Assembly: GCA_003140075.1 (NCBI GenBank)
Contig: PLIO01000077.1
Span: 1 to 42,024 of the forward strand
DNA from: Acidobacteriaceae bacterium
GTDB taxonomy: Bacteria > Acidobacteriota > Terriglobia > Terriglobales > Acidobacteriaceae
DNA: 42,024 nt
Direction of reading: 5' to 3'
The notes under the pieces are model-generated. The model was not told where the DNA came from. It was given only the letters and a program-made list of their open reading frames with translations, and did no database searches. Shown piece after piece: positions 31,081-41,977 of the stretch. Position 1 is the first letter of the stretch. Each line of letters starts with the position of its first letter. A program made the position numbers and the translations under genes.

Positions 31081-32289
31081 CTACAAAATTCTCTCGTGAG
31101 CGTAGCCCGAGGCCAGCAGCGCCGCGAGCAACTCAGCAATGTGAGCCGGTCCTCGAGTCTCCATGGTGATGTCAATCGCCGTATCGCCCAGATTTACTCC
31201 GTGATAAGCGCGGTCGTAGGCGGTCTCAACAATGTTGGCGCGATGCTCCGCCAGGATTCCCGTGAGCCGGTGCAAAGCGCCGGGATAATCCGGCAAATGG
31301 ACCCGCAGCCGCACCAGCCTGCCGTCTTTCACCAAGCCGCGCTCGATGATCCGGGAAAGCAGCGTAACATCGATATTCCCGCCGCACACCAGCACAGCAA
31401 CCTTCTTGCCCTCGAGCGGAAGCTTGTGATTCAGCACGGCGGCAATCGAAGCCGCGCCCGCGCCTTCCGCCAGAGTCTTCTCCCGCTCCAGCAGTAGCAG
31501 GATCGCATTGGCAATCTCTTCCTCTTCCACCGTGACAATGTCGTCCACATATTTTTGCACCAGGGGAAATGTCCGCTCACCCGCTCGTCGCACCGCAATT
31601 CCGTCGGCAATCGTAGATGCCGGTTTAAGGGTTACGGGTTCTCCTTGCGCAACCGCAGCCTTCATGGAAGGCAACCTGACCGGTTGCACTCCGAAGACCT
31701 GCACGCGCGGATTCATTTCCTTTACCGCACAAGCGATGCCGCCGATCAGTCCTCCTCCTCCAATCGGCGCAACAATCGCCTCGATGTCAGGTTGCTGTTG
31801 CAGAATTTCCAATCCCAGCGTGCCCTGCCCGGCAATCACGGCATCATCATCAAAGGCGTGAATCAGCGTGAGATGCCGTTCCCGGCTCTGCTCGACCGCC
31901 TTCTCATACGCCTCGTCATAATTCGTACCATGCAGAACCACCTCAGCCCCATACGCGCGCGTGGCCGAGACTTTTGTGAGCGGCGTGGGCAATGGCATGT
32001 AAATGCTTGCCCGGATTCCTTGCCGCCCCGCATGATAAGCCACGCCCTGCGCATGATTGCCGGCAGACGCCGCAATCACGCCCTGCGCCCGTTCTTCGGC
32101 AGTCAGCGTAAGTAATTTATTCAGCGCCCCGCGCTCTTTGAAAGCTCCGGTACGCTGTTGGTTATCGAGCTTGAGGAAGATTGCGTTGTTGGTGAGCGCC
32201 GAGAAAGTTTCTGAATGCGTGCACGGAGAGATGCGAATGGCGTCGCGAATCCGGCCCATCGCAGTCTGGATATCCTGGATCCCAATCAT
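31081..32289 (-). CDS. ilvA: Threonine dehydratase with ACT domain (TdcB-like)
   Basis: A 402-residue PLP enzyme that deaminates threonine (or serine) to 2-oxobutyrate and ammonia. The PLP Lys lies in QRTGAFKERGALNKL, followed by the ASAGNHAQGVAYHA loop, the phosphate-binding GGGGLIGG and the end GAGAASIAAVL. Residues about 325-402 form a single ACT domain (RLVRLRVHLPDYPGALHRLT). The length fits the TIGR01127/TdcB group rather than the two-ACT biosynthetic IlvA, so the role may be catabolic. No ribosome-binding site is seen at ATG 32289. It starts 51 bp after gltD on the same strand, so it is probably in the glutamate synthase operon. Confidence 0.9.
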   Translation of the reverse strand: MIGIQDIQTAMGRIRDAIRISPCTHSETFSALTNNAIFLKLDNQQRTGAFKERGALNKLLTLTAEERAQGVIAASAGNHAQGVAYHAGRQGIRASIYMPLPTPLTKVSATRAYGAEVVLHGTNYDEAYEKAVEQSRERHLTLIHAFDDDAVIAGQGTLGLEILQQQPDIEAIVAPIGGGGLIGGIACAVKEMNPRVQVFGVQPVRLPSMKAAVAQGEPVTLKPASTIADGIAVRRAGERTFPLVQKYVDDIVTVEEEEIANAILLLLEREKTLAEGAGAASIAAVLNHKLPLEGKKVAVLVCGGNIDVTLLSRIIERGLVKDGRLVRLRVHLPDYPGALHRLTGILAEHRANIVETAYDRAYHGVNLGDTAIDITMETRGPAHIAELLAALLASGYAHERIL

Positions 32290-32340
32290 GGCGTTCGCGA
32301 AGTCATCATACCTTGGGATCGTCGCCCACAGTCGGGAGTA

Positions 32341-33792
32341 TCAGGCGATTTGTTGTCCTGCGGAAACAAGCGGAGCAGTGCGCACAGTCTTCGCCTTAAG
32401 GTACACATCCACGGCAGCGGCAGCCTTTCGTCCTTCGGAAATGGCCCACACCACCAGCGACTGGCCTCGCCGCATGTCGCCCGCCGCGAACACGCCGGTC
32501 ACGGAAGACATGTAGTTCTGATCCGTCGCCACGTTTCCGCGCTGGTCGAGCACAACTCCCAATTGCTCGATCATTCCATTCCGCACCGGACCCAGGAAGC
32601 CCATCGCGATGAGCACCAAGTCTGCCTCGATCATGAACGCACTGCCAGGAATGGCCTCGAATTTCGGCGCAGGACCAACCCGCACGGCGTGCAGCTTCTT
32701 CACGCTTCCCGCCTCGCCACTGAATTTCGTTGTCGCAATGCTCCAGTCGCGAATGCCGCCTTCCTCGTGCGCCGCCTCTGTCCGCAGTTGCATCGGCCAC
32801 AGCGGCCACGGAGTCTGCGGCGATCGCTCGTCCGGCGGCTTGGGCATGATCTCGAACTGGTGCACCGAAAGCGGCTTCTGCCGATGGCAAGTTCCCAGGC
32901 AGTCCGCGCCAGTGTCACCACCGCCAATAATAACCACTCGCTTGCCGGCCGCTAGTATCTCCGCTTCAGGGTCGACCGTATCCCCGAGGCACCGCCGGTT
33001 CTGCTGCGGTAGATACTCCATCGCAAAATGAATTCCCTTCAGCTCACGCCCCGGAACCTTGAGGTCGCGCGGATGCTCCGCTCCGCCCGCCAGCATAATC
33101 GCATCGAAGTCGCGGCGCAGATCTTCCACCGAAACATTCTTCCCCACTTCCGCGCCGGTAAAAAACTTCACGCCTTCCGCCGACATCTGCTCCAGCCGGC
33201 GATCGATAATATGCTTCTCCAGCTTGAACTGCGGAATGCCGTAACGCAGCAATCCACCGATGCGGTCCGCTTTTTCGTACACCACCACCGCGTGCCCGGC
33301 GCGACATAGCTGCTGTGCGGCCGCCAGTCCAGCCGGCCCGGAGCCCACAACCGCAACCTTCTTCCCACTGCGAATCTTCGGCGGTTCCGGCCGGATCCAG
33401 CCTTCCTGGAATCCGCGCTCAATAATATTTTTTTCGTTTTGCTTGATCGTCACTGGCGGCTGATTGATTCCCAGCACGCACGACGCTTCACAAGGCGCGG
33501 GGCAAATGCGTCCCGTGAATTCCGGAAAGTTATTGGTCGCGTGCAACTGCCGCACCGCTTCTTTCCAGCGCCCGCGATACACCAGATCGTTCCAGTCGGG
33601 AATCAGGTTGTTCACCGGACAACCCGTCTGGCAGAAAGGAACGCCGCAATCCATGCAGCGCGCGCCCTGCTTCTTGAGAGTCTCTTCCGGAAGATCGAGA
33701 TAAATCTCGAACCAGTCATTCACCCGTTGGGTCACAGGACGGCGTGGAGCCAACTCGCGCGAGTATTCCAGGAAGCCGGTGGTCTTACCCAT
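32341..33792 (-). CDS. gltD: Glutamate synthase small subunit
   Basis: A 483-residue NADPH-dependent subunit of glutamate synthase (GOGAT). Cys clusters [16 protein letters not shown] and [13 protein letters not shown] bind [4Fe-4S]. [17 protein letters not shown] binds FAD, and [14 protein letters not shown] binds NADPH. It passes electrons to GltB to turn 2-oxoglutarate and glutamine into two glutamates. The start ATG 33792 overlaps the gltB stop by 8 bp. An extra in-frame ATG at 33807 exists only because a 15-bp unit is duplicated at the gltB end. It is upstream of a threonine dehydratase gene in the same direction. Confidence 0.95.
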   Translation of the reverse strand: MGKTTGFLEYSRELAPRRPVTQRVNDWFEIYLDLPEETLKKQGARCMDCGVPFCQTGCPVNNLIPDWNDLVYRGRWKEAVRQLHATNNFPEFTGRICPAPCEASCVLGINQPPVTIKQNEKNIIERGFQEGWIRPEPPKIRSGKKVAVVGSGPAGLAAAQQLCRAGHAVVVYEKADRIGGLLRYGIPQFKLEKHIIDRRLEQMSAEGVKFFTGAEVGKNVSVEDLRRDFDAIMLAGGAEHPRDLKVPGRELKGIHFAMEYLPQQNRRCLGDTVDPEAEILAAGKRVVIIGGGDTGADCLGTCHRQKPLSVHQFEIMPKPPDERSPQTPWPLWPMQLRTEAAHEEGGIRDWSIATTKFSGEAGSVKKLHAVRVGPAPKFEAIPGSAFMIEADLVLIAMGFLGPVRNGMIEQLGVVLDQRGNVATDQNYMSSVTGVFAAGDMRRGQSLVVWAISEGRKAAAAVDVYLKAKTVRTAPLVSAGQQIA

Positions 33793-36700
33793 GTTGAACC
33801 TGCCCATGCTGAACCTGCCCGCTCAGCACCCGCGCATGGTGCGCCTGCTCGGCATGCGTGAGCGCCGCCAGCGGCTGGTTCAATCCATAAGGTTGGCGCC
33901 TGCGGCCCATTCCCAGCACCCGCTTGAATTCGTGTGGGAAAACCTTGATGAAGCGGGGCAGCACCTCAGCCCAGTTCTCCAAAATCCATTTCGCACGGCG
34001 GCTCCCGGTTAACTCCAGATGCCGGGCTACCAGTTCTCTCACGATCTGCTCATCCAGCGTTTCGGCCACGGGCTCAAGATCGACGGAGCCAAGATTGCAG
34101 CGCTCTTCCGCAAAGTTGCGGCGCTCGTCAAATACATAAGCCACACCGCCGCTCATGCCGGCGGCAAAATTCCTCCCGCACGATCCCAATACCAGCACGA
34201 GCCCCTTCGTCATGTATTCGCAACCGTGGTCGCCGACTCCTTCCACCACGGCAGTCGCCCCGGAGTTGCGAACCGCGAATCTCTCTCCGGCCACTCCGTT
34301 GAAAAACGCTTCTCCGCTGGTTGCGCCGTAGAGCGCAACATTTCCGATCAGGATGTTTTCTTCGGGAGCGAATCCGGAAGCTCGTGGCGGATACACGACT
34401 ATGCGTCCACCGGACAAGCCTTTGCCGACGTAGTCGTTCGCTTCGCCTTCGAGCGTCAGCGTGACGCCGTTCGCCAGAAATGCACCCAGGCTTTGTCCCG
34501 CCGATCCCGTCAGTTGAATCCGAATCGTGTCGTCGGGCAGTCCCGTGGAGCCATACTTGCGCGCAATCTCCCCGCTCAGCATCGTCCCCACGGTGCGGTG
34601 CACATTGCGCACCGGCAAGTCGATCTCGACCGGAACCAGCGTATTGATCGCCACCCGCGCCGCATCCAGAATCTTGTGATCGAGCGCCTCCTCCAGCCCA
34701 TGATCCTGCGCCTGCATACATCGCCGCGCCACGCGCGACGGCATCGGCGGGCTATAGAGAATCGCCGAAAGATCCAGGCCTCGCGCCTTCCAGTGATCGA
34801 CCGCAGGCTCCACATCGAGCAGGTCGACCCGCCCCACCATCTCATCGAAACTCCGGAACCCTAGCTCGGCCATGTACTGGCGCACTTGCTCGGCCAGAAA
34901 GAAAAAGAAATTGATCACATGCTCCGGCTGCCCCTGGAACTGCTTTCGCAGCGCAGGATCTTGCGTCGCAATCCCCACCGAGCAGGTATTGAGATGGCAT
35001 TTGCGCATCATCACGCAGCCCATCGCAATTAACGGCGTTGTAGCAAAGCCAAACTCTTCCGCTCCCAGCAATGCCGCGATCACAACATCCCGGCCCGTCT
35101 GCAGCTTGCCGTCAGTTTGCACTCGAATGCGGCTGCGCAAATCGTTCAGCAACAACACTTGCTGCGTCTCCGCCAATCCCAATTCCCACGGAATGCCTGC
35201 ATGCTTGATCGAACTCAGCGGCGAAGCTCCGGTTCCACCGCTGTCTCCGCTGATCAAAACCACATCGGCATGCGCCTTCGCCACACCCGCAGCCACCGTA
35301 CCCACGCCCGACTCGGCCACCAGTTTCACCGCAATGCGAGCCTGCGGGTTGATGTTCTTCAGGTCGTAGATCAACTGCGCCAGGTCTTCAATCGAGTAAA
35401 TGTCATGATGCGGCGGCGGCGAAATCAGTCCTACCCCTGCGATCGAGTGCCGCAAGCGCGCGATCACCTCGTCTACTTTATGCCCCGGAAGCTGCCCACC
35501 CTCCCCGGGTTTCGCGCCCTGCGCCATCTTGATCTGCAATTCGTCCGCATTCACCAGATAATTTGCCGTCACCCCGAAACGCGCAGAGGCCACCTGCTTC
35601 ACAGCGCTGCGCCGCAGGTCTCCACTCGCATCCGGCGTGAACCGCTCTTCATCTTCTCCGCCCTCGCCGGTATTCGACTTTCCTCCAATACGATTCATCG
35701 CGACCGCGAGCGTCTCGTGCGCCTCTTTGCTGATCGACCCGAACGACATCGCGCCAGTGTTGAAGCGCTTCACGATCTCTTTCGCTGGCTCCACTTCTTC
35801 GATCGGAACCGGCGCTTCGCTCTTCTTAAACCTCATCAAACCGCGCAACGTACACAACTGGCTGCTCTTCTTATCGACAAGGTCGGCGTATTCCTGGAAA
35901 GTCTGAAAGCTCTCCTGCCGCACCGCCTGCTGCAGCTTGCTGATCGTCAACGGATTCAGCAGGTGATACTCGCCATTCGTCCGCTGGTGGTAGTTTCCTC
36001 CCACCGCCAACTCGGTCTCAAACTCCGTGACCGGCCGCAGAGAATGCTCGTGCTGAAGCTGCGCTTCGCGAGCCAGAACGTCGAGTCCCAGGCCTTCCAG
36101 CCGCGAAGTCGTGCCCGCGAAATAGGCCTCCACCAACTCTTTGTTTAATCCAATTGCTTCGAAAACCTGCGCTCCCTGATAGCTCTGCAAGGTCGAAATG
36201 CCCATCTTCGCGAAGGTCTTCAGCAAACCCTTCTTCACCGACTTCATGAAATTCTTGACTGCAAGCTCCGGCGTAACACCGTCCGCCAACTCGCCGCGCC
36301 AGGCAAGATTCTCCACCGTCTCCAGCGCCAGATACGGATTGATTGCACTCGCTCCGTATCCGCTGAGTAACGCGAAATGCATCACCTCGCGCGGCTCGCC
36401 GGATTCCGTAATGAGCGCCACCTGGGTCCGCGTCTCTTCCCTCACCAGCAGATTGTGCACGGCCGCCAGAGCCAACAAACACGGAATCGGCGCATAGTCC
36501 TTGTCCACGCCGCGATCGGAAAGAATGAGCAGAGAGTATCCCGCCCTCACCGATAACGACGCTCTTTGGCAGAGCTCATCGAGTGCCCGCTTCAATCCAG
36601 CTTCACCTTCGCTCGCCCGGAACAGCGCCGGCAGAGTGGTGGCCAGCAGATCCCGGTGCGACACCCGGCGTAGCTTCTCCAACTCGCGATTGCTCAGCAG

Positions 36701-38419
36701 CGGATGCTCCAGCTTCAACATGTGGCAGTTTTCCGGCGCTTCTTCCAGGATGTTGCGCTCGCTGCCGATGTAGCTGATCAGCGACATCACCATTTCTTCG
36801 CGAATGGGATCAATTGGCGGATTCGTCACCTGCGCGAACAACTGCTTGAAATAATTGAACAGCGGCTGCGGCCGGTCCGAGAGACAAGCCAGCGGCGTAT
36901 CCGTACCCATCGAACCAATCGGTTCTTCCCCCGCGGAAGCCATCGGCCCAAGAATCATCTTCAGATCTTCGTCCGTGTAACCGAACGCCCGTTGCCGGCG
37001 AAGAAGCGTTTCCGGGTCGGGCGGGTGCGTCCGCGTCGGCTCGGGCAGTTGGCTCATCGCAATCTGATTGTCCTTGAGCCATTGCGCGTACGGCTGCTGC
37101 GCGGCCAAACGCCCCTTGATCTCCCGATCCGAAACGATGCGGCCTTCCACCGTGTCCACCAGAAACATTTTTCCCGGTTGCAGCCGGCCTTTCGTCTTAA
37201 CTTGCTCCGGTGCCACATCCAGCACCCCAGCTTCCGAAGCCATGATCACCACATCATCGTGAGTGACCACATACCTTCCCGGCCGCAGACCATTGCGATC
37301 AAGCGTAGCTCCGATCACGCGGCCATCCGTGAACGCGACCGCGGCCGGCCCGTCCCACGGTTCCATCAGGCACGCGTGATATTCGTAAAAAGCCCGCTTC
37401 TCCGGCTTCATGTGCGGATTCCCCGCCCACGCTTCCGGAATCAGCATCGCCATGGCATGCGGCAGGCTGCGTCCGCCCTGCAGCAAAAGTTCCAGCGCGT
37501 TGTCAAAGTTCGCGGAGTCGCTGCCATCCGGCTCAATGATCGGGAACAGCTTTTTCAGGTCGTCGCCAAACAGCTGCGATGCCAGCAACGACTGCCGGGC
37601 ATGCATCCAGTTCACATTGCCGCGGAGCGTATTGATCTCTCCGTTATGCGCAATGTATCGATAAGGATGCGCACGCTGCCAACTGGGAAACGTATTCGTC
37701 GAAAAACGCTGGTGCACTAGACAGAGCGCACTCGTCACATCCGGATCGGAAAGCTCGCGGTAGAAACTCGTGAGCTGGGAGGCCAGCACCAACCCTTTGT
37801 AGACGACCGTTCGGCAAGAAAGTGAAGGACTATAAAACATCCCCGCATCCTCAATGCCAGACTCCCGGATTTCATTTTCCGCGCGCTTGCGTACCACGTA
37901 CAACTTGCGCTCGAAGGCATCTTCGTCAAGACCCGGTCTGCAGCCGATAAAAATCTGCTGGATGTAAGGCTGCGAAGCCCGCGCCACACGCCCAATCGCC
38001 GATGCATAGACGGGCATGTCTCTCCAGCCCAGCACCGACAATCCCTCTTCGCGCACGATTCGCTCAAGAATTCCTTCGCATTGCAGCCGCGGGTGCTTTT
38101 CCACCGGCAGAAATGTCATTCCCACGCCGTAAGATCCAGGCCGCGGCAATTCGAATCCCAGCTTCGCGCACTCGCGCGCGTAAAACTTGTGCGGAATCTG
38201 AATCAACACACCGGCGCCGTCGCCGGTCTCGGCATCGCAACCGCAAGCGCCGCGGTGCGCCAGATTCAGCAGTACCTGGATTCCCTTAAGCAGGATGTCG
38301 TGGCTCTTCTCGCCTCGGATGCTCGCCACAAACCCAATCCCGCAGGCATCGTGCTCCTGCGCAGGGTCGTACAGACCTTGCGCCAGCGGCATGCCATTCT
38401 TCAGGCCTACGCGGGACAT
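33785..38419 (-). CDS. gltB: Glutamate synthase large subunit
   Basis: A 1544-residue GOGAT alpha subunit. N-terminal class-II glutaminase with the catalytic Cys in [13 protein letters not shown] (Cys26 of the precursor, preceded by a propeptide), and then [19 protein letters not shown]. The middle holds the FMN-binding synthase domain ([20 protein letters not shown] and [20 protein letters not shown]), the [3Fe-4S] Cys motif [18 protein letters not shown], and the C-terminal beta-helix ([20 protein letters not shown]). ATG 38419 has AAAGGAG 8 nt upstream, and the frame extends to 38563 without support. The C-terminus ends in a tandem [10 protein letters not shown] from a 15-bp duplication. 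It heads the gltB-gltD-ilvA operon. Confidence 0.96.
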   Translation of the reverse strand: MSRVGLKNGMPLAQGLYDPAQEHDACGIGFVASIRGEKSHDILLKGIQVLLNLAHRGACGCDAETGDGAGVLIQIPHKFYARECAKLGFELPRPGSYGVGMTFLPVEKHPRLQCEGILERIVREEGLSVLGWRDMPVYASAIGRVARASQPYIQQIFIGCRPGLDEDAFERKLYVVRKRAENEIRESGIEDAGMFYSPSLSCRTVVYKGLVLASQLTSFYRELSDPDVTSALCLVHQRFSTNTFPSWQRAHPYRYIAHNGEINTLRGNVNWMHARQSLLASQLFGDDLKKLFPIIEPDGSDSANFDNALELLLQGGRSLPHAMAMLIPEAWAGNPHMKPEKRAFYEYHACLMEPWDGPAAVAFTDGRVIGATLDRNGLRPGRYVVTHDDVVIMASEAGVLDVAPEQVKTKGRLQPGKMFLVDTVEGRIVSDREIKGRLAAQQPYAQWLKDNQIAMSQLPEPTRTHPPDPETLLRRQRAFGYTDEDLKMILGPMASAGEEPIGSMGTDTPLACLSDRPQPLFNYFKQLFAQVTNPPIDPIREEMVMSLISYIGSERNILEEAPENCHMLKLEHPLLSNRELEKLRRVSHRDLLATTLPALFRASEGEAGLKRALDELCQRASLSVRAGYSLLILSDRGVDKDYAPIPCLLALAAVHNLLVREETRTQVALITESGEPREVMHFALLSGYGASAINPYLALETVENLAWRGELADGVTPELAVKNFMKSVKKGLLKTFAKMGISTLQSYQGAQVFEAIGLNKELVEAYFAGTTSRLEGLGLDVLAREAQLQHEHSLRPVTEFETELAVGGNYHQRTNGEYHLLNPLTISKLQQAVRQESFQTFQEYADLVDKKSSQLCTLRGLMRFKKSEAPVPIEEVEPAKEIVKRFNTGAMSFGSISKEAHETLAVAMNRIGGKSNTGEGGEDEERFTPDASGDLRRSAVKQVASARFGVTANYLVNADELQIKMAQGAKPGEGGQLPGHKVDEVIARLRHSIAGVGLISPPPHHDIYSIEDLAQLIYDLKNINPQARIAVKLVAESGVGTVAAGVAKAHADVVLISGDSGGTGASPLSSIKHAGIPWELGLAETQQVLLLNDLRSRIRVQTDGKLQTGRDVVIAALLGAEEFGFATTPLIAMGCVMMRKCHLNTCSVGIATQDPALRKQFQGQPEHVINFFFFLAEQVRQYMAELGFRSFDEMVGRVDLLDVEPAVDHWKARGLDLSAILYSPPMPSRVARRCMQAQDHGLEEALDHKILDAARVAINTLVPVEIDLPVRNVHRTVGTMLSGEIARKYGSTGLPDDTIRIQLTGSAGQSLGAFLANGVTLTLEGEANDYVGKGLSGGRIVVYPPRASGFAPEENILIGNVALYGATSGEAFFNGVAGERFAVRNSGATAVVEGVGDHGCEYMTKGLVLVLGSCGRNFAAGMSGGVAYVFDERRNFAEERCNLGSVDLEPVAETLDEQIVRELVARHLELTGSRRAKWILENWAEVLPRFIKVFPHEFKRVLGMGRRRQPYGLNQPLAALTHAEQAHHARVLSGQVQHGQVQHG
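33791..33821 (-). repeat. 15-bp tandem duplication at the gltB/gltD junction
   Basis: Minus strand reads CAGGTTCAGCATGGG then CAGGTTCAACATGGG. The two units differ at one base, encode QVQHG twice at the GltB C-terminus, and the second contains the gltD start codon. The first gives no in-frame ATG for gltB, but both supply an ATG in the gltD frame set. Confidence 0.75.
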
Positions 38420-38748
38420 TGCACCGTCTCCTTTGGGGGGGTGAATCCGTACTGCGAATCGGTTATTCCTGGGCTCAAGCCAAAGGCTGCGGGCGCAGCC
38501 CACACCGCCCTCCAAGCCTACTCCGTCGATTCTGTGATAATCCTTAGCTGACGCCAAGTACAACTCAGAATTTCGATGCGGGGGATGGGAATTTCAGAAT
38601 TGCCGCATTCCGCAGCCAACCGGCATATGGAAAAATTTCCGAATCCGGTATGATTTGTGGCAATCCAAACTTCCTAAGCGGGAACCTGGATGAATTTCCT
38701 TGCCTCTAAGACGCTAGCGGCGTTGAATGCGAGAGGAGGTGACTCAGA
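38420..38748. other. 329-bp divergent promoter region of gltB and the Mo-hydroxylase genes
   Basis: Contains the hairpin GGCTGCG-GG-CGCAGCC (38485-38500) 66 bp upstream of gltB, and a small palindrome GGAAA-AA-TTTCC (38629-38640) followed by TATGAT (38649-38654), a possible -10 toward the Mo-hydroxylase genes. Their GTG start is about 95 bp further. No gene was recognised in it. Confidence 0.4.
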
Positions 38749-39399
38749 GTGATCGACAAGGCAAATCCCCCGGCGATCGAAAGCGTTCCCAACTCTGTCT
38801 CAAGGCGCGACTTCATTAAGGGCGTCATCACCAGCGGCGTGGCCGTCTCCTCCGCCAGCTATCTATTCCGCGCCTCCACTCTTCTGCACGGCCAACAATT
38901 ATCCGCAGGCGTAAGCGAGCGGTTGATTACCGTCAACGTCAACGGCCAGCAGCGCCGTGTCGATGTCATGAAGCAGGAGACCTTGGCCTGGACGCTGCGC
39001 TATAAACTGGGCCTCACCGGAACCAAGCTGGGCTGCGACCGCGCTGAATGCGGATCTTGCACCGTCCTCATCGACGACATTCCGTATTATTCCTGTTCCG
39101 TGCTCACCCATACAGTCCGTAGCCGGAAGGTCCTGACGATCGAAGGCCTGGCTAGTGCCGACGGAACCCTGCATCCCGTACAGCAAGGCGTCATCGATGA
39201 ACAAGGATTTCAGTGCGCCTTCTGCATGCCCGGCTTCCTCATGACGGCGGTCGGATACCTGAAAACCAATCCCTCTCCCACCCGCCAGCAATTGGCGCAA
39301 GGCGTCTCCGGATGCCTCTGCCGCTGCCAGGATTACGACAAAATTCTCACCGCGTTGATGCGCGGCGCAGAAAATACGCGGAGGGCCCAGCTTGGATAA
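38749..39399 (+). CDS. Tat-exported [2Fe-2S] subunit of a xanthine-dehydrogenase-family Mo enzyme
   Basis: A 216-residue iron-sulfur subunit. Twin-arginine signal SRRDFIKGVITSGVAVSSAS (about 18-37) sends it to the periplasm. Cys groups: GCDRAECGSCTV plus a later Cys for the plant-type [2Fe-2S] cluster, and QCAFCMPG with SGCLCRCQDY for the second cluster. GTG start 38749 has AGGAGGTGA 6 nt upstream. It passes electrons from the molybdenum subunit encoded next, with which it overlaps by 8 bp. YagT is similar. A separate FAD subunit does not follow directly, so electrons may go to a cytochrome c rather than to NAD or oxygen (inference). Confidence 0.93.
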   Translation: MIDKANPPAIESVPNSVSRRDFIKGVITSGVAVSSASYLFRASTLLHGQQLSAGVSERLITVNVNGQQRRVDVMKQETLAWTLRYKLGLTGTKLGCDRAECGSCTVLIDDIPYYSCSVLTHTVRSRKVLTIEGLASADGTLHPVQQGVIDEQGFQCAFCMPGFLMTAVGYLKTNPSPTRQQLAQGVSGCLCRCQDYDKILTALMRGAENTRRAQLG

Positions 39400-41959
39400 C
39401 AAAGTTTCGGATAACAAAAACGTCGTCGAGACTAGCCCGGCTAAGCCTGCCGAACGCCAGTACGGCGCCAAGTACAAGCTGATCGGCAAGAACTACCAAA
39501 CCCCCGACCTCTACGCAAAAGTCACCGGCCAGGCAAAATATGCCGAAGACTTTCGCGCCGATGGCATGCTGTTCTGCAAGTTGCTGCTCAGCCCCATGCC
39601 GCACGCGCGCGTAAAGCGCATTCATACTGATGCGGCGCTCGCCATGCCCGGCGTTAAAGCCATTCTCACCGCCAACGATCTTCCCGCTCCAGCCGACACG
39701 CTTACCGATAACGGCACAGTAATCAAGGCCAGCAAGTGGGGCGAGCGCGGCCTCACCAACGAACCGCTCTATCAAGGCGAACCGATCCTCGCCGTGGCTG
39801 CCGTGGATGAACTCACAGCCGCCGAAGCCATCGAGAAAATTCAGCTCGATCTTGAACCGCTTCCCTTCGTCGTGGATCCCCTCGACACTCTCCGGCCCGG
39901 CGGCCCGAATCCGCGAACCGATGGCAATATCTGGGCCCGGCCTGCACCGCCGTCTTCGCCCCACTCCGCACCACCCGCACCGGGACCACCCGAGGTCACG
40001 GAACTCAAGTGGACCGCGTCTGACTTTGCCGAGCTAAAACACGGTCGTTTGCCCATGGGCAAGACTCCCGACGAATGGTCCTACGGCGATCTAGATGCAG
40101 GCTTCAAGAATGCGGCCCTCGTTCTCGATGAAACCTTCGTCACGCCCGACACCAGCCATCAGACACTCGAAACTCGCAGTGCGATGGCCTATTGGCAGAA
40201 TGGCAAGGTCTACATCCATACCGGCACGCAAAGCACCGCACAAACCCTGCCTGCAATCGCGCGCTGGCTGAACATTAGTCCAGACAACGTCGTCTTCATC
40301 AGCGAATACACCGGAGGCGGATTCGGCAGCAAGATCACCGGCGGCGTGACCATGATCATCCCCGCTCTTCTGGCGAAGAAAACGAACGCTCCCGTAATGA
40401 TGCGCATCAGCCGCGAGGAGGAAACTTTCATCGGACGCGCCCGCCCCAGCTTTCAAGGAAGGATGAAAGTCGGCTTCTCCAACGAAGGGCGCATCACCGC
40501 TCTCGACATGTTCGTGATTTGCGACAACGGCCCTTACGACGCCGTCGGTGACGCCCCGTCGTCCGGCCGCATTGTTTCTCTGCTCTACCAGCCGCAAGCC
40601 ATGCGCTGGCGCGGCGTCACGGTAATGACCAATACTCCGCCCCGCAGCGCTCAGAGTTCTCCCGGAGGCCTGCAGGGAATCGTCATCCTCGAACCGATCA
40701 TCGCGAAAGCCGCGCGCAAGCTCGCAGTCGACCAGGTGGCCATCCGCCGCATCAACTGCCCCGAAGGCAAGGCGCCGTTCGGTCCCGCCGTGCAAGGCAA
40801 ACGGCAGTATGCCACCAGCGCATTCATCAAAGAAGCCCTCGACAGCGGTGCGGAGCAATTCAAATGGAGCGAGCGCGTCGCGCGCACTGCAAAAAGAATC
40901 GGCACGAAAGTTCGCGGCGTCGGCGTATCGCTAAGCTGTTATGTCGGCGGCACCATCGGATTCGACGGCCTTCTGGTCGTCAAGCTGGATGGCCGCATCA
41001 CCTTTCAGTCGGGAATCGGCAATCTGGGCACAGAATCGGTGATCGATGTGCACCGCGCCGGCGCGGAGGTTCTCGGTGTGCCGTGGGAAAAATGCGACGT
41101 CGTCTGGGGTAACACCACCAAGAACCTTCCTTTCACCTGCGTCTCCGGCGGCAGCCAGACCACGCACGCGATGACGCGCGCCGCCTACGCCACGGCGATG
41201 GACGCGAAGAAAAAATTGCAGGAGATCGCCGCGAAAAAACTCGGCGGCAACCCGGAGCAATACGAGGTCGCGAACGAGCGCGTCTTCCGCAAGGGCGGCG
41301 GCTCCGGCATGACCCTGGCACAAGCCGCGACCCATGCGATTCAACTCGGTGGCATCTACGATGGCCACGAGCCTCCGGCCGATGTCCACAAGTTAACTAA
41401 GGCGTCAGTCGCGGCCCTGGCCGGCCAGGGCCTGGTGGCCGCAGCCACGGACAACTACCCGCGCGACGGCTCCACGTTTTCCTACGTCGCCAGCTTCGCC
41501 GAGATTGAAGTCGATATCGAAACCGGCAAGTACTACATCTTGGATTTCCTCGCCTCCGGCGATGTCGGCACGGTTATCCATCCCCGCGCGCTCGGCGGCC
41601 AAATGCTCGGCCGTTCAACATTGGGCATGGGCCATGCGCTCGGTCAGAAATGGGTGTTCGATCCCCACTACGGCCAGATGCTTTCAAAGCGTTTTCACCA
41701 CAGCAAGCCGCCGACGATTCTCGATGTGCCCGTCGACATGCAGTGGACAGCGCTCGATATTCCCGACCCGGAAACGCCAGTGGGCGCTCGCGGCGTCGGC
41801 GAGCCGCCGGTCGCAGGCGGGTGCGGCGCCGTCTTGAACGCACTCTCCGATGCGCTTGGAGACGAAATCTTCCAGCGCGCGCCAGTAAATGCCGACACAA
41901 TTCTGACTTCGCTGGAAGCGGGCCGCCCCATGCAACATCCGCTGATGGCTCACATTTAA
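39392..41959 (+). CDS. Molybdopterin-binding large subunit of xanthine-dehydrogenase-family enzyme
   Basis: An 855-residue catalytic subunit with a molybdenum-cytosine-dinucleotide-type site. Order: aldehyde-oxidase a/b hammerhead (YAEDFRADGMLFCKLLLSPM), Pro-rich linker (RPAPPSSPHSAPPAPGPP, about residues 187-204), then the Mo domain with TGGGFGSK, the CVSGGSQTTHAM region, and ARGVGEPPVAGGCG with the catalytic Glu. Substrate is an aldehyde or N-heterocycle; it is not readable. Start TTG 39392 has GGAGG 7 nt upstream and overlaps the preceding stop by 8 bp. There is no own signal peptide, so it probably rides on the Tat signal of the small subunit. The window ends 65 bp later, so further subunits may follow. 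Confidence 0.93.
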   Translation: MDNKVSDNKNVVETSPAKPAERQYGAKYKLIGKNYQTPDLYAKVTGQAKYAEDFRADGMLFCKLLLSPMPHARVKRIHTDAALAMPGVKAILTANDLPAPADTLTDNGTVIKASKWGERGLTNEPLYQGEPILAVAAVDELTAAEAIEKIQLDLEPLPFVVDPLDTLRPGGPNPRTDGNIWARPAPPSSPHSAPPAPGPPEVTELKWTASDFAELKHGRLPMGKTPDEWSYGDLDAGFKNAALVLDETFVTPDTSHQTLETRSAMAYWQNGKVYIHTGTQSTAQTLPAIARWLNISPDNVVFISEYTGGGFGSKITGGVTMIIPALLAKKTNAPVMMRISREEETFIGRARPSFQGRMKVGFSNEGRITALDMFVICDNGPYDAVGDAPSSGRIVSLLYQPQAMRWRGVTVMTNTPPRSAQSSPGGLQGIVILEPIIAKAARKLAVDQVAIRRINCPEGKAPFGPAVQGKRQYATSAFIKEALDSGAEQFKWSERVARTAKRIGTKVRGVGVSLSCYVGGTIGFDGLLVVKLDGRITFQSGIGNLGTESVIDVHRAGAEVLGVPWEKCDVVWGNTTKNLPFTCVSGGSQTTHAMTRAAYATAMDAKKKLQEIAAKKLGGNPEQYEVANERVFRKGGGSGMTLAQAATHAIQLGGIYDGHEPPADVHKLTKASVAALAGQGLVAAATDNYPRDGSTFSYVASFAEIEVDIETGKYYILDFLASGDVGTVIHPRALGGQMLGRSTLGMGHALGQKWVFDPHYGQMLSKRFHHSKPPTILDVPVDMQWTALDIPDPETPVGARGVGEPPVAGGCGAVLNALSDALGDEIFQRAPVNADTILTSLEAGRPMQHPLMAHI

Positions 41960-41977
41960 GGAGGCGGTGCAGTTTGA

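Noticed and set aside
38485-38500. GGCTGCG-GG-CGCAGCC hairpin as a terminator
   Set aside because: It lies upstream of gltB in a divergent promoter region and has no T-run on either side, so it is not a terminator there.
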